From contig CM051519.1 of the NCBI GenBank assembly GCA_028015205.1, forward strand, positions 86,883,539 to 86,947,538: 64,000 nt of DNA, given 5' to 3'. The DNA is from Mytilisepta virgata. Lineage: Eukaryota; Mollusca; Bivalvia; Mytilida; Mytilidae. Position 1 is the first letter of the stretch. Each line of letters opens with the position of its first letter. The notes below the pieces were generated by a model. The model was not told the origin of the DNA, ran no database searches, and was given only the letters and a program-made list of their open reading frames with translations. Of the stretch, positions 1 to 10,333 are shown one piece after another. A program made the translations under genes and the position numbers.

Positions 1-392
1 GGCAAGTCAGGGTATGGAGAAGAAAAAAGTCCAGTCAATCCTACGACATGTCAACAACAAAGGAACTCCCCCTCCCAAAATATGGTGGATCCCCCCAGTT
101 TTTCTTCATGGTGCACTTAGGATGGCACTGCGACAGCTTGGTGTTACAGTCGCTTGTTCAATGGATGATCATGAACAAGAAGTCATTGGTTATTGCAGAG
201 AGCATGCTCTGCAAGGAATACTGGCTCAAGATGCGGTGTACACAATTTTTGATCCACCACGTTATTTTTCATCCCACAACCTAAAGCTGACCTACAAAGG
301 TTCTTTGGAAACTAAAGAGTACATCATGGATGAAATTGCAAAGAACTTAAACCTTAATCCTAACAGATTTTGCATATTTGCAGCTTTGTTAG
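1..392 (+). CDS. FAM120A: FAM120A-like exon (partial 5'), PIN-like domain
   Basis: Reading frame opens at base 2 (A-S-Q-G-M-E...) and continues to a GT donor at 393 in phase 1. It encodes the middle of the PIN/FEN1-like domain: the conserved NKGTPPPK loop, EVIGYCRE and NLNPNRFCIFAALLG all match vertebrate FAM120 in order and spacing. Alignment shows the exon continues upstream of the window, so ATG at 14 is an internal methionine and not the start. The conserved EVIGYCRE stretch follows an SMDDHEQ acidic patch, as in the relatives. Confidence 0.93.
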
Positions 393-986
393 GTAAGTTG
401 AGCAAAGTTTTCTTAAATAAACTAAACTCGGGGACCACCATAGGGGTGTAGATTCACACATCTCGGGAAGTAACAGCCTCCCACTAAAATTAGGTCACTC
501 TGACCTACTTATCACACACCATTGAGTAAGGTTAAGTTTTACGTCCAAGTTCATTTCTACGATACCAAGGGACCTACAGTCATATTACTTGGTGTCAGTG
601 TGCATCTCGGAATGCTAAACAGCCACACACCAAAATTTATGGAGGAACAAGACGAGCTTTGTAATCATAGATTTCTGGTTCTTTTTTATGGATTAATTAC
701 CTGCATAGATTTTATCATCAGGTAATGTAGATGTGCATGGGCCATGCTGGGCTTTTCCAATGTCGCAAAATACAATTTTTTGTTCAACCTGTCTACCATT
801 TTTGTACTTGAAGACAAAAGTTAAGAGAAATCCTGCAAGGATTGTGATGTCAATTCTGGTTTTAATGTAAACCAGCACATGTTTTATTAGGCTTGTTATC
901 AAACTTAAGAAGTGATTTCAAATGGAATACATGTATATACATGTAAATACTCAAGAAAACTTTATTTCAACAAAAGTACTTTCTGG
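393..986 (+). other. Intron 1, first part; short dispersed repeat
   Basis: No exon is visible. Bases about 725-790 contain, on the minus strand, a stretch translating as VEQKIVFCDIGKAQHGPC. A related stretch recurs on the plus strand at about 52226-52288 in OTUD5, so this is probably a fragment of a dispersed repeat and not a gene. The rest is AT-rich with nothing recognisable. Confidence 0.5.
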
Positions 987-1781
987 GTCAATTTTTATTT
1001 ATATATATCATATAGACTCAAGTTTTCTAATATTGTATAAGGAGAGAGGTGCAGATCATAAAATGGCCATTTGAGTAAAATTCATTACTGGTACTGTTCC
1101 ACACCAATTTCAATTGATTTTTCGACAGAGAATAAAGGTCACTTCAAACAGTAATAGTAAAACTCAAGGTTTGCCTCCAATTTGACAGCTCAGTTGTTTT
1201 TATGAGGGGAATATGAAACAAATATACAGTGTATTGTACATTCATTGCCTCCAATTTGACAGCTCAGTTGTTTTTATGAGGGGAATATGAAACAAATATA
1301 CAGTGTATTGTACATTCATTGCATATATCACCATGGAATAACATAATACAACACACATGTAGTGTAAAAAGTCTGATGTACACATTTTTTTTAAATATTG
1401 GGCTATTTCTTGTTTTTCAGGTCAATTTCTATTTATATATATCATATAGACTCAAGTTTTCTAATAAAGTATAAGGAGAGAGGTGCAGATCTTAAAATGG
1501 CCATTGGAATAAAATTCATTACTGGTACTGTTCCACACCAATTTCAATTGATTTTTCGACAGAGAATAGAGGTCACTTCAAACAGTAATAGTAAAACTCA
1601 AGGTTTGCCTCCAATTTGACAGCTCAGTTGTTTTTATGAGGGGAATATGAAACAAATATACAGTGTATTGTACATTCATTGCATATATCACCATGGAATA
1701 ACATAATACAACACACATGTAGTGTAAAAAGTCTGATGTACACATTTTTTTTTAAATATTGGGCTATTTCTTGTTTTTCAG
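987..1781 (+). repeat. Tandem duplication carrying a 3' splice site
   Basis: Unit A (987-1420) and unit B (1421-1781) are near-identical direct repeats, both ending in the same polypyrimidine tract plus CAG. The B copy ends exactly at the acceptor used by exon 2. Unit A additionally contains a 74-bp internal tandem duplication (1171-1244 and 1245-1318), which accounts for its greater length. Mismatches are few, so the duplication is recent. Confidence 0.9.
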
Positions 1782-1870
1782 GAAATCACATATTACCAGA
1801 TGCAGACTTGTATGACTTCTACAGAAACTTGCTAAACAGTGCCCAACAAGAAGGAGGCCCACTAGTCAAG
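1782..1870 (+). CDS. FAM120A: FAM120A-like exon 2
   Basis: Follows the TTTTTCAG acceptor and ends at a GT donor at 1871, phase 1 in and phase 0 out. Encodes GNHILPDADLYDFYRNLL and a short acidic/Gly stretch. GNHILPD is a hallmark of the PIN-like domain of the family and is split from the previous exon at the first glycine, as expected. Confidence 0.93.
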
Positions 1871-2125
1871 GTACATCACAGATGATTTATGGTTGAAAAT
1901 ATGGAGTGTATAATATATTTGGGACTCTGTACTGTAGGTTTAATTAAAATTTAAGTGATGTATTAAGTTGGAATGAATTTATGGGTATTGGTAATTAATA
2001 ATTTTATTGAGGGAGGATTGCTGTTGAATACTAGCATACTTTGAAGAAGGCTTGGCTATTTTATGGAGAAATTTTTCTTGCAAACATATACCTTACTATT
2101 GTAAGTCTATGATCTGTCTTTCCAG

Positions 2126-2220
2126 TTTACACCAGAGAATTGCATTGAAGCTGCTGTTAAATTTGTTAGAAATTTGTCATCAGTAGAAAATTTGGATATT
2201 GTTGGAGAGCAGATTTTCAG
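2126..2220 (+). CDS. FAM120A: FAM120A-like exon 3
   Basis: Acceptor TTTCCAG, donor GT at 2221, phase 0 in and 2 out. Encodes FTPENCIEAAVKFVRNLSS..., matching the vertebrate segment that reads (I/V)xxVADYVRN with an acidic NLD.I. continuation. Probably the helical arch-proximal part of the PIN-like fold. Confidence 0.88.
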
Positions 2221-3749
2221 GTATAATATTCGAATATATGTACATTTATATGGATACTGATTTCAAGTTTCAGTTAAACAATATCCAAATAATATGTATT
2301 GTGAGGATGAATTATAAATTAAGACATTCAACCATTGGAATTGACGTTTTCCCCTGGATATTTATATTTTTTCACTTCCTAAGAACATTTTTTACCATGG
2401 GTTAATTTATCTGAAACGACAAGTGAAAACTGTGATCGTTAAATGTACTCTAGTTAGGTAAAGTTTACGACCGTTTAGGGGATATAATTCAAGCCTATTA
2501 CGACATGCTGTAAATAAGTCTAACATGGTAAAAATGCCATGCGGTTTCTAACTAAAACTGCATTTGATAAAATGCCAGAAGAAACACTTTTTTCATTCAC
2601 TTTAGTTGAGCTGTTGCAATTATTTAGTGTCTGTTGTGTATATTTGATTTTAAGAGTCCACTTGAATTTCAATGAAAGCTATAATAAAACTGTCTTTCCA
2701 ATTTGGGTAATGATTGTAAAAAGGAAGTGTCAGATGTTTGGTTCTTGACTACTCTAAAAACCTGGTCCAATTTTGCACCCTTAAGCGGCTCCCAAAACCC
2801 ATTGCCAAATTTTCAGGATTTTCAAAAATTTTCACTTTCACCCATGCTCTTGACCTTGACCTCAATTTCATGGGTGAGTGACCTGTGTCACATTTTTGTG
2901 ATTAAGTCCATTTCTTAGCAACTGCAATACCTAAGCCAACCATATCTGGTCAATAGATAATTCTTGGTGGGAACATGCCATTCTGACACCTGTCTCTGGA
3001 CCTTGACCTCAGTTTCATGCTTGAGTGAATTGGGTTACATTTTTGAGATTTAAGTCCATTCTCAGCAACTGTATTATCTAGGCCCATCATATTTGTTCTG
3101 TAGATAGTTCTTATTAACACCTGTCAGCTGAACTAGACCTGAATTTTATGCTCGAGTTACATGTACTTAATATACATTTTCATTATTTAGTATATTTCTC
3201 AGCAACTGTACTACATTGTAACAAGACCCACATTATTTGATTGATAGAAGTTCTTAGTATATACCACTTAATATATAACATCTGACATCTTACCTTTGAC
3301 CTCTATTTCATGCTTGACTGACTTGTTTCCTGTTTTGGGATACTAGTAAAATCCATTTCTCAGCAACTGCAATACATAGGAGAACCATATTTGGTCTATA
3401 AATAGTGCTTGGTGGGTGGTACATGGCTGTCTGAGACCTTGATTGACTTGAATTTCAGACTTGAGTCACATTTTCATTATTAAGTCCATTTTTCTGTAGA
3501 TGTAATACCTATATCCAAATTGACCTCAATTTTAGACTTGAGTGACCCTTGTCCCATTTTTACAAATAAGTCCATTTCTCAACAAATTTTATAAATGTAT
3601 GATATAGACCCACCATTTTTGGTCTATAGAAAGTTTTTAGTTGGTGCATACCAGTCTGATACCTGTCAGCTCCTCTTGGACACAGTTTTAGCTTGAATTA
3701 CATGCATGAGATTTTTCAGACAAATTATCACCTGACCATGACTATTTCT
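2221..3749 (+). repeat. Intron 3: AT-rich DNA, then degenerate ~140-bp tandem modules
   Basis: About 2221-2830 shows nothing recognisable. From about 2841 to 3700 a diverged module recurs about five times: 'TTGACCTCAATTTCATG', then 'TTAAGTCCATTTCTCAGCAA', then a 'GACCCACCAT'-like element. The same TTGACCTCA...TTCATGG module family forms cleaner arrays at 19481-20250 and 42315-43128, so this is an old degraded copy. Confidence 0.6.
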
Positions 3750-3765
3750 TTTAATGCATTTTCCT

Positions 3766-3989
3766 ACTACTGATCACTAGCCTGTCAACGCTGGGGTTGT
3801 GAGTTCGAATCTCATCTGTGGCGGGGTGTGTTGGACTCCAATCTTAATTGACAAGGATTGTCAATTTGCCTACCGAAGGTTGGTGGTTCTCTCCGGGTAG
3901 TCTGGCTTCCTCCACCAATAAAAACTGGCCACCACGAAACAGCCAAAATGTGCTGAAAACGGGGTTAAACCCCAACTGAATAAACAAAA
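3766..3989 (+). mobile_element. SINE-A, 5'-truncated, with 16-bp TSD
   Basis: Body matches the full-length tRNA-like SINE at 55711-55971 but lacks its first ~40 bases, starting at ACTACTGATCACTAGCC. It keeps the B-box-like GAGTTCGAATCTC, the CTCCGGGTA...GGCTTCCTCCACC core and the 3' end GTTAAACCCCAACT. It is flanked by a perfect 16-bp duplication TTTAATGCATTTTCCT at 3750-3765 and 3990-4005. The core resembles those of MetaSINE-type elements, though I cannot assign the family. Confidence 0.88.
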
Positions 3990-4215
3990 TTTAATGCATT
4001 TTCCTTTGACTTGCAATGTCGGGTATCAGGTGATCATTATGCTGTGTCGATGTGCATACTCAGGCGAGGCATGTATTGTTTTAATGTGAATATCATATCC
4101 ATGCATAATGCCACACAAAAATTCGCCAGTAAAACAAGCAATACGAAATCAGCTTTTGTGACATTTTCCTTGTTCAGAAAATGGTTATTAAAATACTGTC
4201 AAACATTTTTTCCAG

Positions 4216-4313
4216 GAAGAAGACTGAGTTAATAGCCAAGTTTAAGCAGTGTGTTCAGTATTATCTTAATGGTACACAAGATGGATTTCTTAAATACAGA
4301 ACACCACAGAACA
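4216..4313 (+). CDS. FAM120A: FAM120A-like exon 4
   Basis: Acceptor TTTTCCAG, donor GTATGT at 4314, phase 2 in and 1 out. Encodes RKKTELIAKFKQCVQYYLNG..., aligned to the vertebrate KVIRFKRAIGYY segment that ends the conserved N-terminal region. A basic amphipathic stretch is followed by the polar start of the linker. Confidence 0.85.
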
Positions 4314-4324
4314 GTATGTTTTTG

Positions 4325-5165
4325 AAGTTTTTTTTTTTTGGTGCCCCGCTGCAACGCGACGGAGGGACTTAGTAATGGGCCTGCGTGCGTCGTCCATCTG
4401 TCACAAGAATGCTGATCAGATTTTGTTCAAATTTTGTAGGATTGTTAACCACATGTACTTATCCTATCGCACCACGATTTTGATTAGACATATTTTGCGT
4501 GAGTAATGGGACAGCTATTTTCTGAATTTGACACTATAGGTACACTTTGTGGACCCAACTCCTCTGAAACCGCTGATCAAATTTTGCGCAAATTTTGTAG
4601 GATTGTTCGTCACCACATGTTCTTGATCTATCGCACCACGATTTTTATTCGACACATTTTATGGGAGTTATGGGACTTTTAACTATTTTCTGAATTTGAC
4701 ACTATAGGGACACTTTGTCGACGCAACTCCTGTGAGACCGCTGATAAGATTTTGTTTAAATTTTGTAGGATCGCTAGTCACCATATGTACTTGATTCTGT
4801 CACACCGCCATTTTGATTCAACAAATTTTACGGGAGTTATTGGACTTTTAACTTTTTTCTGTATTTGACACTATAGGAACACTTTGGACGCAACTCCTCT
4901 GAGACCGCTGATCAGATTTTGTTGAAAGTTTGTAGGATTGTTAGTCACCACATGTTCTTAATCCTATCGCACCACTATTTTGACCCGAGTTATGGGACTT
5001 TAATGTTTTTGTGCATGTGACACTATAGGAACACTTTGAGGATACAACTCCTGAGACCACTGATCGGATTTTGTTAAAATTTTGTAGGATTGTTAGTCGA
5101 CACATGTACTTGGTCCTATGCCACCATTTCAGTAATACACATTTGTATATCTTGTGGGACTTCAG
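4325..5165 (+). repeat. Modular tandem repeat, about 165 bp x 5
   Basis: After a poly-T run and a GGTGCCCCGCTGCAACGC start, a module recurs five times at about 165-bp spacing. Each has GAGACCGCTGATCAGATTTT, TTTTGTAGGATTGTTAGTC, CACCACATGTACTTGATCC and TTTGACACTATAGGAACACT. It is diverged between copies and has no open frame. It lies wholly in intron 4. Confidence 0.75.
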
Positions 5166-5465
5166 CTTTTCTCTGCAGCAGTCTTGTTTAATCAGAAATG
5201 CTTCATCACAGATATAAATGCAAAAAGTAAAAAATTTGATTCAGCTATGTTATTATGCACAGTTGCTTACTCAGACATATTTTAAACATATGCATATAAA
5301 ATCAATTGTTAAATGCAAAAAACTTTGTGGAAATCTCAAAGATAAAGTTTCAAATAAATTTTTGAGTGACAGAGTGCTTCACTGATTTAAAAGAATGATT
5401 CATTGTATCTTTGAAAATAATAATAATGCATTGCCATAATTTGGTAAATATACATGTAGTTTCAG

Positions 5466-5527
5466 GTATGCCACGACAAGGAGGATATTCTGTTCAGCAT
5501 TCTGTCCAAACAAGACCTACTGGACAG
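5466..5527 (+). CDS. FAM120A: FAM120A-like exon 5 (linker)
   Basis: Acceptor TTTCAG, donor GTATGT at 5528, phase 1 in and 0 out. Encodes S-MPRQGGYSVQHSVQTRPTGQ, a Gln/Pro/Gly-rich low-complexity linker. Sequence conservation is weak here, as in relatives. The call rests on splice sites, phase and position. Confidence 0.75.
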
Positions 5528-5575
5528 GTATGTTAAAAAAAATATTCTTTCATTTCTGGAATATTCTTTGGTTTT

Positions 5576-6090
5576 TAGCTCACCCTAGCCAAATACTTCA
5601 AAACTTTAAGTGAATGTTCCTAAGGGTATCTAGTTTAGAAATTATATTCGAGGTTTTGATCCATAATCAAATATGGCCATCATGGCTAAAAATACAACAT
5701 AAGGGGGGTAAACTTCTGTTTTGGTTTATATCTCAAAAACTAAAGGGGGCCCCGGTGGCCGAGTGGTCTAGGTAGTTCGTGATGACTACTAATGATCACA
5801 AGCCTGTCAACACTGAGGTTGTGAGTTCGGTTAGTCATTAGAGTATCACGATATGATTGAGGTTGTGACTTCAGTTAGACATTAGAATGACCAGATATGA
5901 TTGAGGTTGTGACTTCAGTTAGTCATTAGAGTGACCAGATATGATTGAGGTTGTGAGTTCAGTTAGTCATTAGAGTGACCAGATATGATTGAGGTTGTGA
6001 GTTCAATTAGACAGAGTAACCATATATGATTATGGAGGTTGTGAGTTCAGTTAGTCATTAGAGTAACCAGATATGATTCAGGTTGTGAGC
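5576..6090 (+). repeat. AGCTCACC fragment + SINE-A head + 44-bp tandem array
   Basis: Bases 5576-5744 match an internal piece of the AGCTCACC family (AAGGGTATCTAGTTT, ATGGCTAAAAATA). It abuts a SINE-A head at 5745-5829 (CCCGGTGGCCGAGTGGTC...GTTGTGAGTTC) that breaks off at the B box. From 5830 a 44-bp unit (GTTAGTCATTAGAGTGACC..., ending GAGGTTGTGAGTTCA) repeats about six times to 6090. The last ~16 bases of each unit equal the end of the SINE head. Confidence 0.8.
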
Positions 6091-6405
6091 TAATTAATCC
6101 ATTTGGATTGTGGTCCACTCTTGACAAAGCTTCCAGATTTTCCAGATTTTATCCCTTCCCTCTTACAAAAAGGTCCCAATGAATAGGTTCATTTTGGCTG
6201 GAAAGGCATAAAAATCCAAAATAAATTCTTGAGAAAGTCGTTATTTATTAATTGACATAAAGTAAAATGATTGGCATTTTATGCTACAGTGGTGATAATG
6301 CAGCCATATTGCAACAAGAACTAGTTAGATAATTGATACTGCTTGTTATTTGACAAGTAATGATTTCTCTGACAAAGTTTCTATGTTTCTATTTTAATCT
6401 TGCAG

Positions 6406-6538
6406 GAAGGACAAGGTTATGCTTCAGACCAGGGATCAGGACCACAGATAGTGGTAGAACCACCAAACCCAAACTTTAACAACATGCAGCAACAACCAGG
6501 TTGGTCCACTGAAAAAACTACAGAAAAAGGGGATGCAG
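6406..6538 (+). CDS. FAM120A: FAM120A-like exon 6 (linker)
   Basis: Acceptor TTGCAG, phase 0 in. Encodes EGQGYASDQGSGPQIVVEPP... and a Gln/Asn-rich tail. Two CAG|GT donors keep the same phase: GT at 6500 (exon ends 6499) and GT at 6539 (exon ends 6538). Both fit consensus equally well and differ by 13 codons (GWSTEKTTEKGDA). I annotate the longer form. Low-complexity linker of the family. Confidence 0.72.
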
Positions 6539-6592
6539 GTTTGTCACCTGCATGTGTGTTTGGCATGATATGTAATTTTCATGTGATTTTTT

Positions 6593-8014
6593 AGCTCACC
6601 TGGCCTGTGAGCTTTTGACATCACTTGGCGTCTGTCAACCGCTAACTTTTCCCATAGTAATCTTCTCCTCTTAAACCACTGGGTCAAATGGAATTGAATT
6701 TGGCAGGAAGCATCTATCTAAGGTCCTTTATAAAGACTGCTCATTTCGTCCTGATTGGACAACAAACATGGCCACCATGGGCAATTGTTGTTTCTGATTG
6801 GCTGAGTTTTCAAAAATCTTCCTCTCTGAAACTGCTAGGCCAAATGGAACAAAACTTGACAGGAAGAATATATGAGAGGTCCTTTATAAAATTTCCTTAT
6901 TTCGTCCCGATCGGACTACAAATACGGCCGCCATGAGCAGTTCTGAAGTCGCTTGGCCAAATGGAACGAAACTTGACAGAAAGTATCTAATTGGGAGATT
7001 CTATACAAAGTTTCCTCATTTGTCCTGATTGGGCAACAAACATGGCCGCTATGGAAAATTCTTGTTTCTCATTAAAAAAAATTTTCTGTGGAACTACTGG
7101 GCCAAATGGAACAAAACTTAACAGGAAGCATCTAGGTTTGTTACAAAGTTTCCTCATTTTGTCCTGTTTGAACTACAAATACGGCCACCATGGACAGTTC
7201 TTGTTTCTGATTGACTGATATAAAAAAAAACTCAACATAGGACCCTATGTGGAATTCATTTTAAAAATCTTCTTGTCTGAAACAACTGGGCCAGTTGGAA
7301 CAAGACTTTTCAGCAATGGTCCATAGATGGTCCTCTTTCAGAATTGTCAAATGACCTGGACTGTCAACCAAGATGGCTGCTTCAGCCATACATAGTTTAA
7401 GATAGGAACCTATAGGAAAATTCATTAAAAAATCTTCTTCTCTTAAACTACTGAGCCAATTGCGACCAGACTTGGCAGCAATGGTCCTTTGATGGTCCCC
7501 TGTTGAATTGTGTCCAATGACCTCTATTGTCAACCAAGATGGCTGCCACAGCCAAACATAGTTAAACATTGGACCCTATTTGGAATTCATTAAAAAATCT
7601 TTTTTTTTAAACTACTGAGCCAATTGGAACCAAAGGTAGCAGCAATTATCTTTAGATGGCCCTTTTTCAGAATTGTAGCTGCTGACCTGGCCTGTCAATC
7701 AACATAGCCGCCAAAGCTTAACTTTAAGTTGAACTTAGTTAAATATAGGACCCTATGGGAAAATTTAATTTGCAGATCATCATACCTTAAACTTGGCCAT
7801 TTGGAACCAGACTACTGGCAGCAATGGTCTCCTTTTAGAAATGTGTTGGATCACCTTGAATGTCAACTAAGATGGCCACCACAGCGTAACTTTGTTTAAC
7901 ATTGTACCTGATGGGAAAACAAGCCAATCTAATGGCTACACTGAAATTTTCAGTCCTGCTGATGGTGGAAAAGTTAAATCCAGGTGAGCGATACAGGCCC
8001 TTGAGAGCCTCTAG
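6593..8014 (+). mobile_element. AGCTCACC-family modular element (copy 1)
   Basis: Begins AGCTCACCTGGCC after a T-run and ends GGTGAGCGATACAGGC, then a stem-loop (GGCCCTTGAGAGCC) and CTCTAG, followed by TTT. The interior has about nine modules of 110-170 bp built on 'GGGCCAAATGGAAC', 'TTGGCAGCAATGGTCC', 'AAGATGGCCGCCA' and 'ATAGGACCCTATGGGAA'. No intact frame. It starts 54 bp after the exon 6 donor. Confidence 0.85.
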
Positions 8015-8053
8015 TTTGCCAACGTGAATTATCTGTATGACAGTATGTACTTA

Positions 8054-8482
8054 GGCCAACTAAAATTAATTAGTAGATTTTCATCCAACTTTTTGAAAAA
8101 AAATGGGGCGGGTGGGAGGATTTTATTTTTTATTTCATGACATATGAAACTATTTTGTAAGGTGTTATTAATATGTAAACGTTATAAAATAGCTTATATA
8201 TGTTTTTATTCCAGAAACATGCACAATAGAACTTTCAACTCCAATCTCTGCAGACTTAAGCTGACCAAAAGACATCTAAAGGTCACAAAAATAGTCGAAT
8301 CACGAAAACCATGTTGAATTGTTACAGGAAGTTAACAAAAAACGAAATTATTGACACGGATACCGGTAACGGAGATAAACAAAAGCCGGAAATCGTAAAT
8401 TTTAGAAAATAAAAAAATTGGGGTGGCACGATTTTCGAGGGGCGGGCGGGGATGAAAATCTATCAATTAATTTTAACTGGCC
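8054..8482 (+). mobile_element. MITE with ~35-bp TIRs and TTA target duplication
   Basis: Left end GGCCAACTAAAATTAATTAG and right end ...CTAATTAATTTTAACTGGCC-type sequence are inverted repeats (about 35 bp, a few mismatches), directly flanked by TTA at 8051-8053 and 8483-8485. Length is 429 bp. The GG-start and 3-bp TTA duplication fit PIF/Harbinger MITEs; no transposase is present. Confidence 0.8.
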
Positions 8483-8485
8483 TTA

Positions 8486-9230
8486 AGTTGATGCTTTTTG
8501 TAAAATGAATTTTATTTTTATGTTCCTGTTGGGGAAATAAGTTTTTAAAAAAGTCTGGAATTTATTATTGTAATTAACAGTTTCATATATCAAAGAATTT
8601 CTGAATACAAAAGTCTGAAAATTTTCATTGCCACCAAACTTTACTTATTCCAGATTTTTGCATGTTTTCAAGATCTTGGGTAAAAACAAACAAATATATC
8701 CATCATCACTTTGGCAGAATAACATAAATTTCAAATGGGTTATTTCACATTGACATCACTATCAAATTGTGGTCAAATTTAAAAAAGGTTGACAGAAACA
8801 GCCATTTGAATTCTTATTGTATATTATATAGGAAGAGTGAGTATCATTTTCATCCTGCAGCCAACAAAGTTTGTAGGATATATACTATTCAGTTCATGCG
8901 ATAGTTATTTTCCCTAAAAGTTCAGTTTTATTTTGAAGTCCAGATCTTAACCATAAGTTGTACATATAAATATTTTGTAAGAGCATTTATTTTGTTTTGA
9001 TGCAAAACCTGCAATTAAGTATGCAAATGTCCATCACCAGTGGTTCATTTCAGAAGCAAAACTTGAGACCTACTGATATTTAGAAGTAAATAGTGTGTTT
9101 CTTATTTCATCAAGAAAAAAAATACTATTGGTAGGTAGGGAAAAGATTTTATTTTGTCCCAACATCTTTTTTTTTAAAATTTATTGTTTATTCCTGTGCT
9201 GCAGGGCTAGTGTCAAGTCATGCTTTTAAT
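8486..9230 (+). other. Intron 6 spacer, nothing recognised
   Basis: AT-rich sequence between a MITE and the next modular repeat. I see no exon-like frame, no repeat family shared with the rest of the window and no tRNA-like structure. Confidence 0.4.
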
Positions 9231-10233
9231 TTTTGTCACTTTGAGCTATTGCCATCACTTTGCATCCGTCGTCGTCCGTCTGTTAACTTTTCACATTTCA
9301 ATCTTCTTCTCCAAGACTCAAGGTCAATTGAAACCAAACTTGGTGGGGATGTTTATTACATGGTCCTCTAGAAAGTTTAAGTTTTTTGTGCCGATCTGAA
9401 ATTCAAGATGGCCACCACCACGGGATACATTTAACAGGATCCTATGGGAAATACATACAAACATCTTTTTGTCAGAAACTGTTTGACAGATAGAAGTAAT
9501 ATTATACCTGAATGATCAGATAATGGTCCCTAACAAAATGGATGTTTTTGGTGCCGATCCAAAATTAAAAAAACATGTCTGCCAGGGCCATTTATGCACT
9601 CTGACTGGCTGAAATTTAAAATATCATTTTCTGAAACTACAAAAGCAATTGAATTTTTATATTGCAGGAATGAACCTTACATGCTCCTCTATAAACTTTG
9701 TTTTTTTTTGTGCCAATCTGAAATCTAAGATGTCTGAAACTACAGAACCAGTTGGAACCAAACTTAGCAGAAATGGTCCTTAAATGGTCCTCTGTCAAAA
9801 TTGTGTCCGGTCACCCAGAATGTCAACCAAGTTGGCCGCCACAGCTGAACTTAGTAAAACAAAGGAACCTGTGGGAAAATTTATTCAAAAATCTTCTTGG
9901 TTGAAACCACTAAGCCAATTGGAACCAAACTTGGCAGAAATGGTCCACCAAAGCTGAACTTAGTTTAACATAGGACCCTATGGGGAAAGTTAATTTGCAG
10001 TCACCATTCCTTAAACTTGGCCATTTGGACACCAAACTAATGTCAGCAATGGTCCTTCAGAATTGTGTTTGATAACCTTGAATGTCAACTAAGATGGCCA
10101 CCACACCCTAACATTGTTTAACATTGAACCTATGGAAAAACTAGCCAAGATAACAGCTACTTAAACTATCAGTTCTGCTGAAAGTGGACAAGTTAAATCC
10201 GGGTGAGCGATACAGGCTCTTGAGGGCCTCTGG
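9231..10233 (+). mobile_element. AGCTCACC-family element (copy 2, 5' end degraded)
   Basis: The left end is decayed (only GAGCTATTGCCATCACTTTG remains). The interior keeps the 'CAATTGAAACCAAACTTGG', 'AAGATGGCC' and 'GGACCCTATGG' modules. The right end has GGTGAGCGATACAGGC, stem-loop GGCTCTTGAGGGCC and CTGG, followed by TTT. CTGG still fits the CTRR ending of rolling-circle elements. Confidence 0.8.
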
Positions 10234-10333
10234 TTTCATAAGATTAAAAAAACAAGAATAGAAAAAAATGCAATCATTAGTATGTTTAAAGGTAGATTTG
10301 TAAAACCCAAAATTCAAATTTTTATATGACCGC

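Noticed and set aside
14..16. ATG as start of the first protein
   Set aside because: Alignment with vertebrate FAM120 continues upstream without a gap (A-S-Q-G-M-E), so this is an internal codon of a partial exon.
7261..7569. 102-codon minus-strand frame
   Set aside because: Lies wholly in an AGCTCACC element and translates its modules; similar frames occur at 21227-21990 and 43909-44130.
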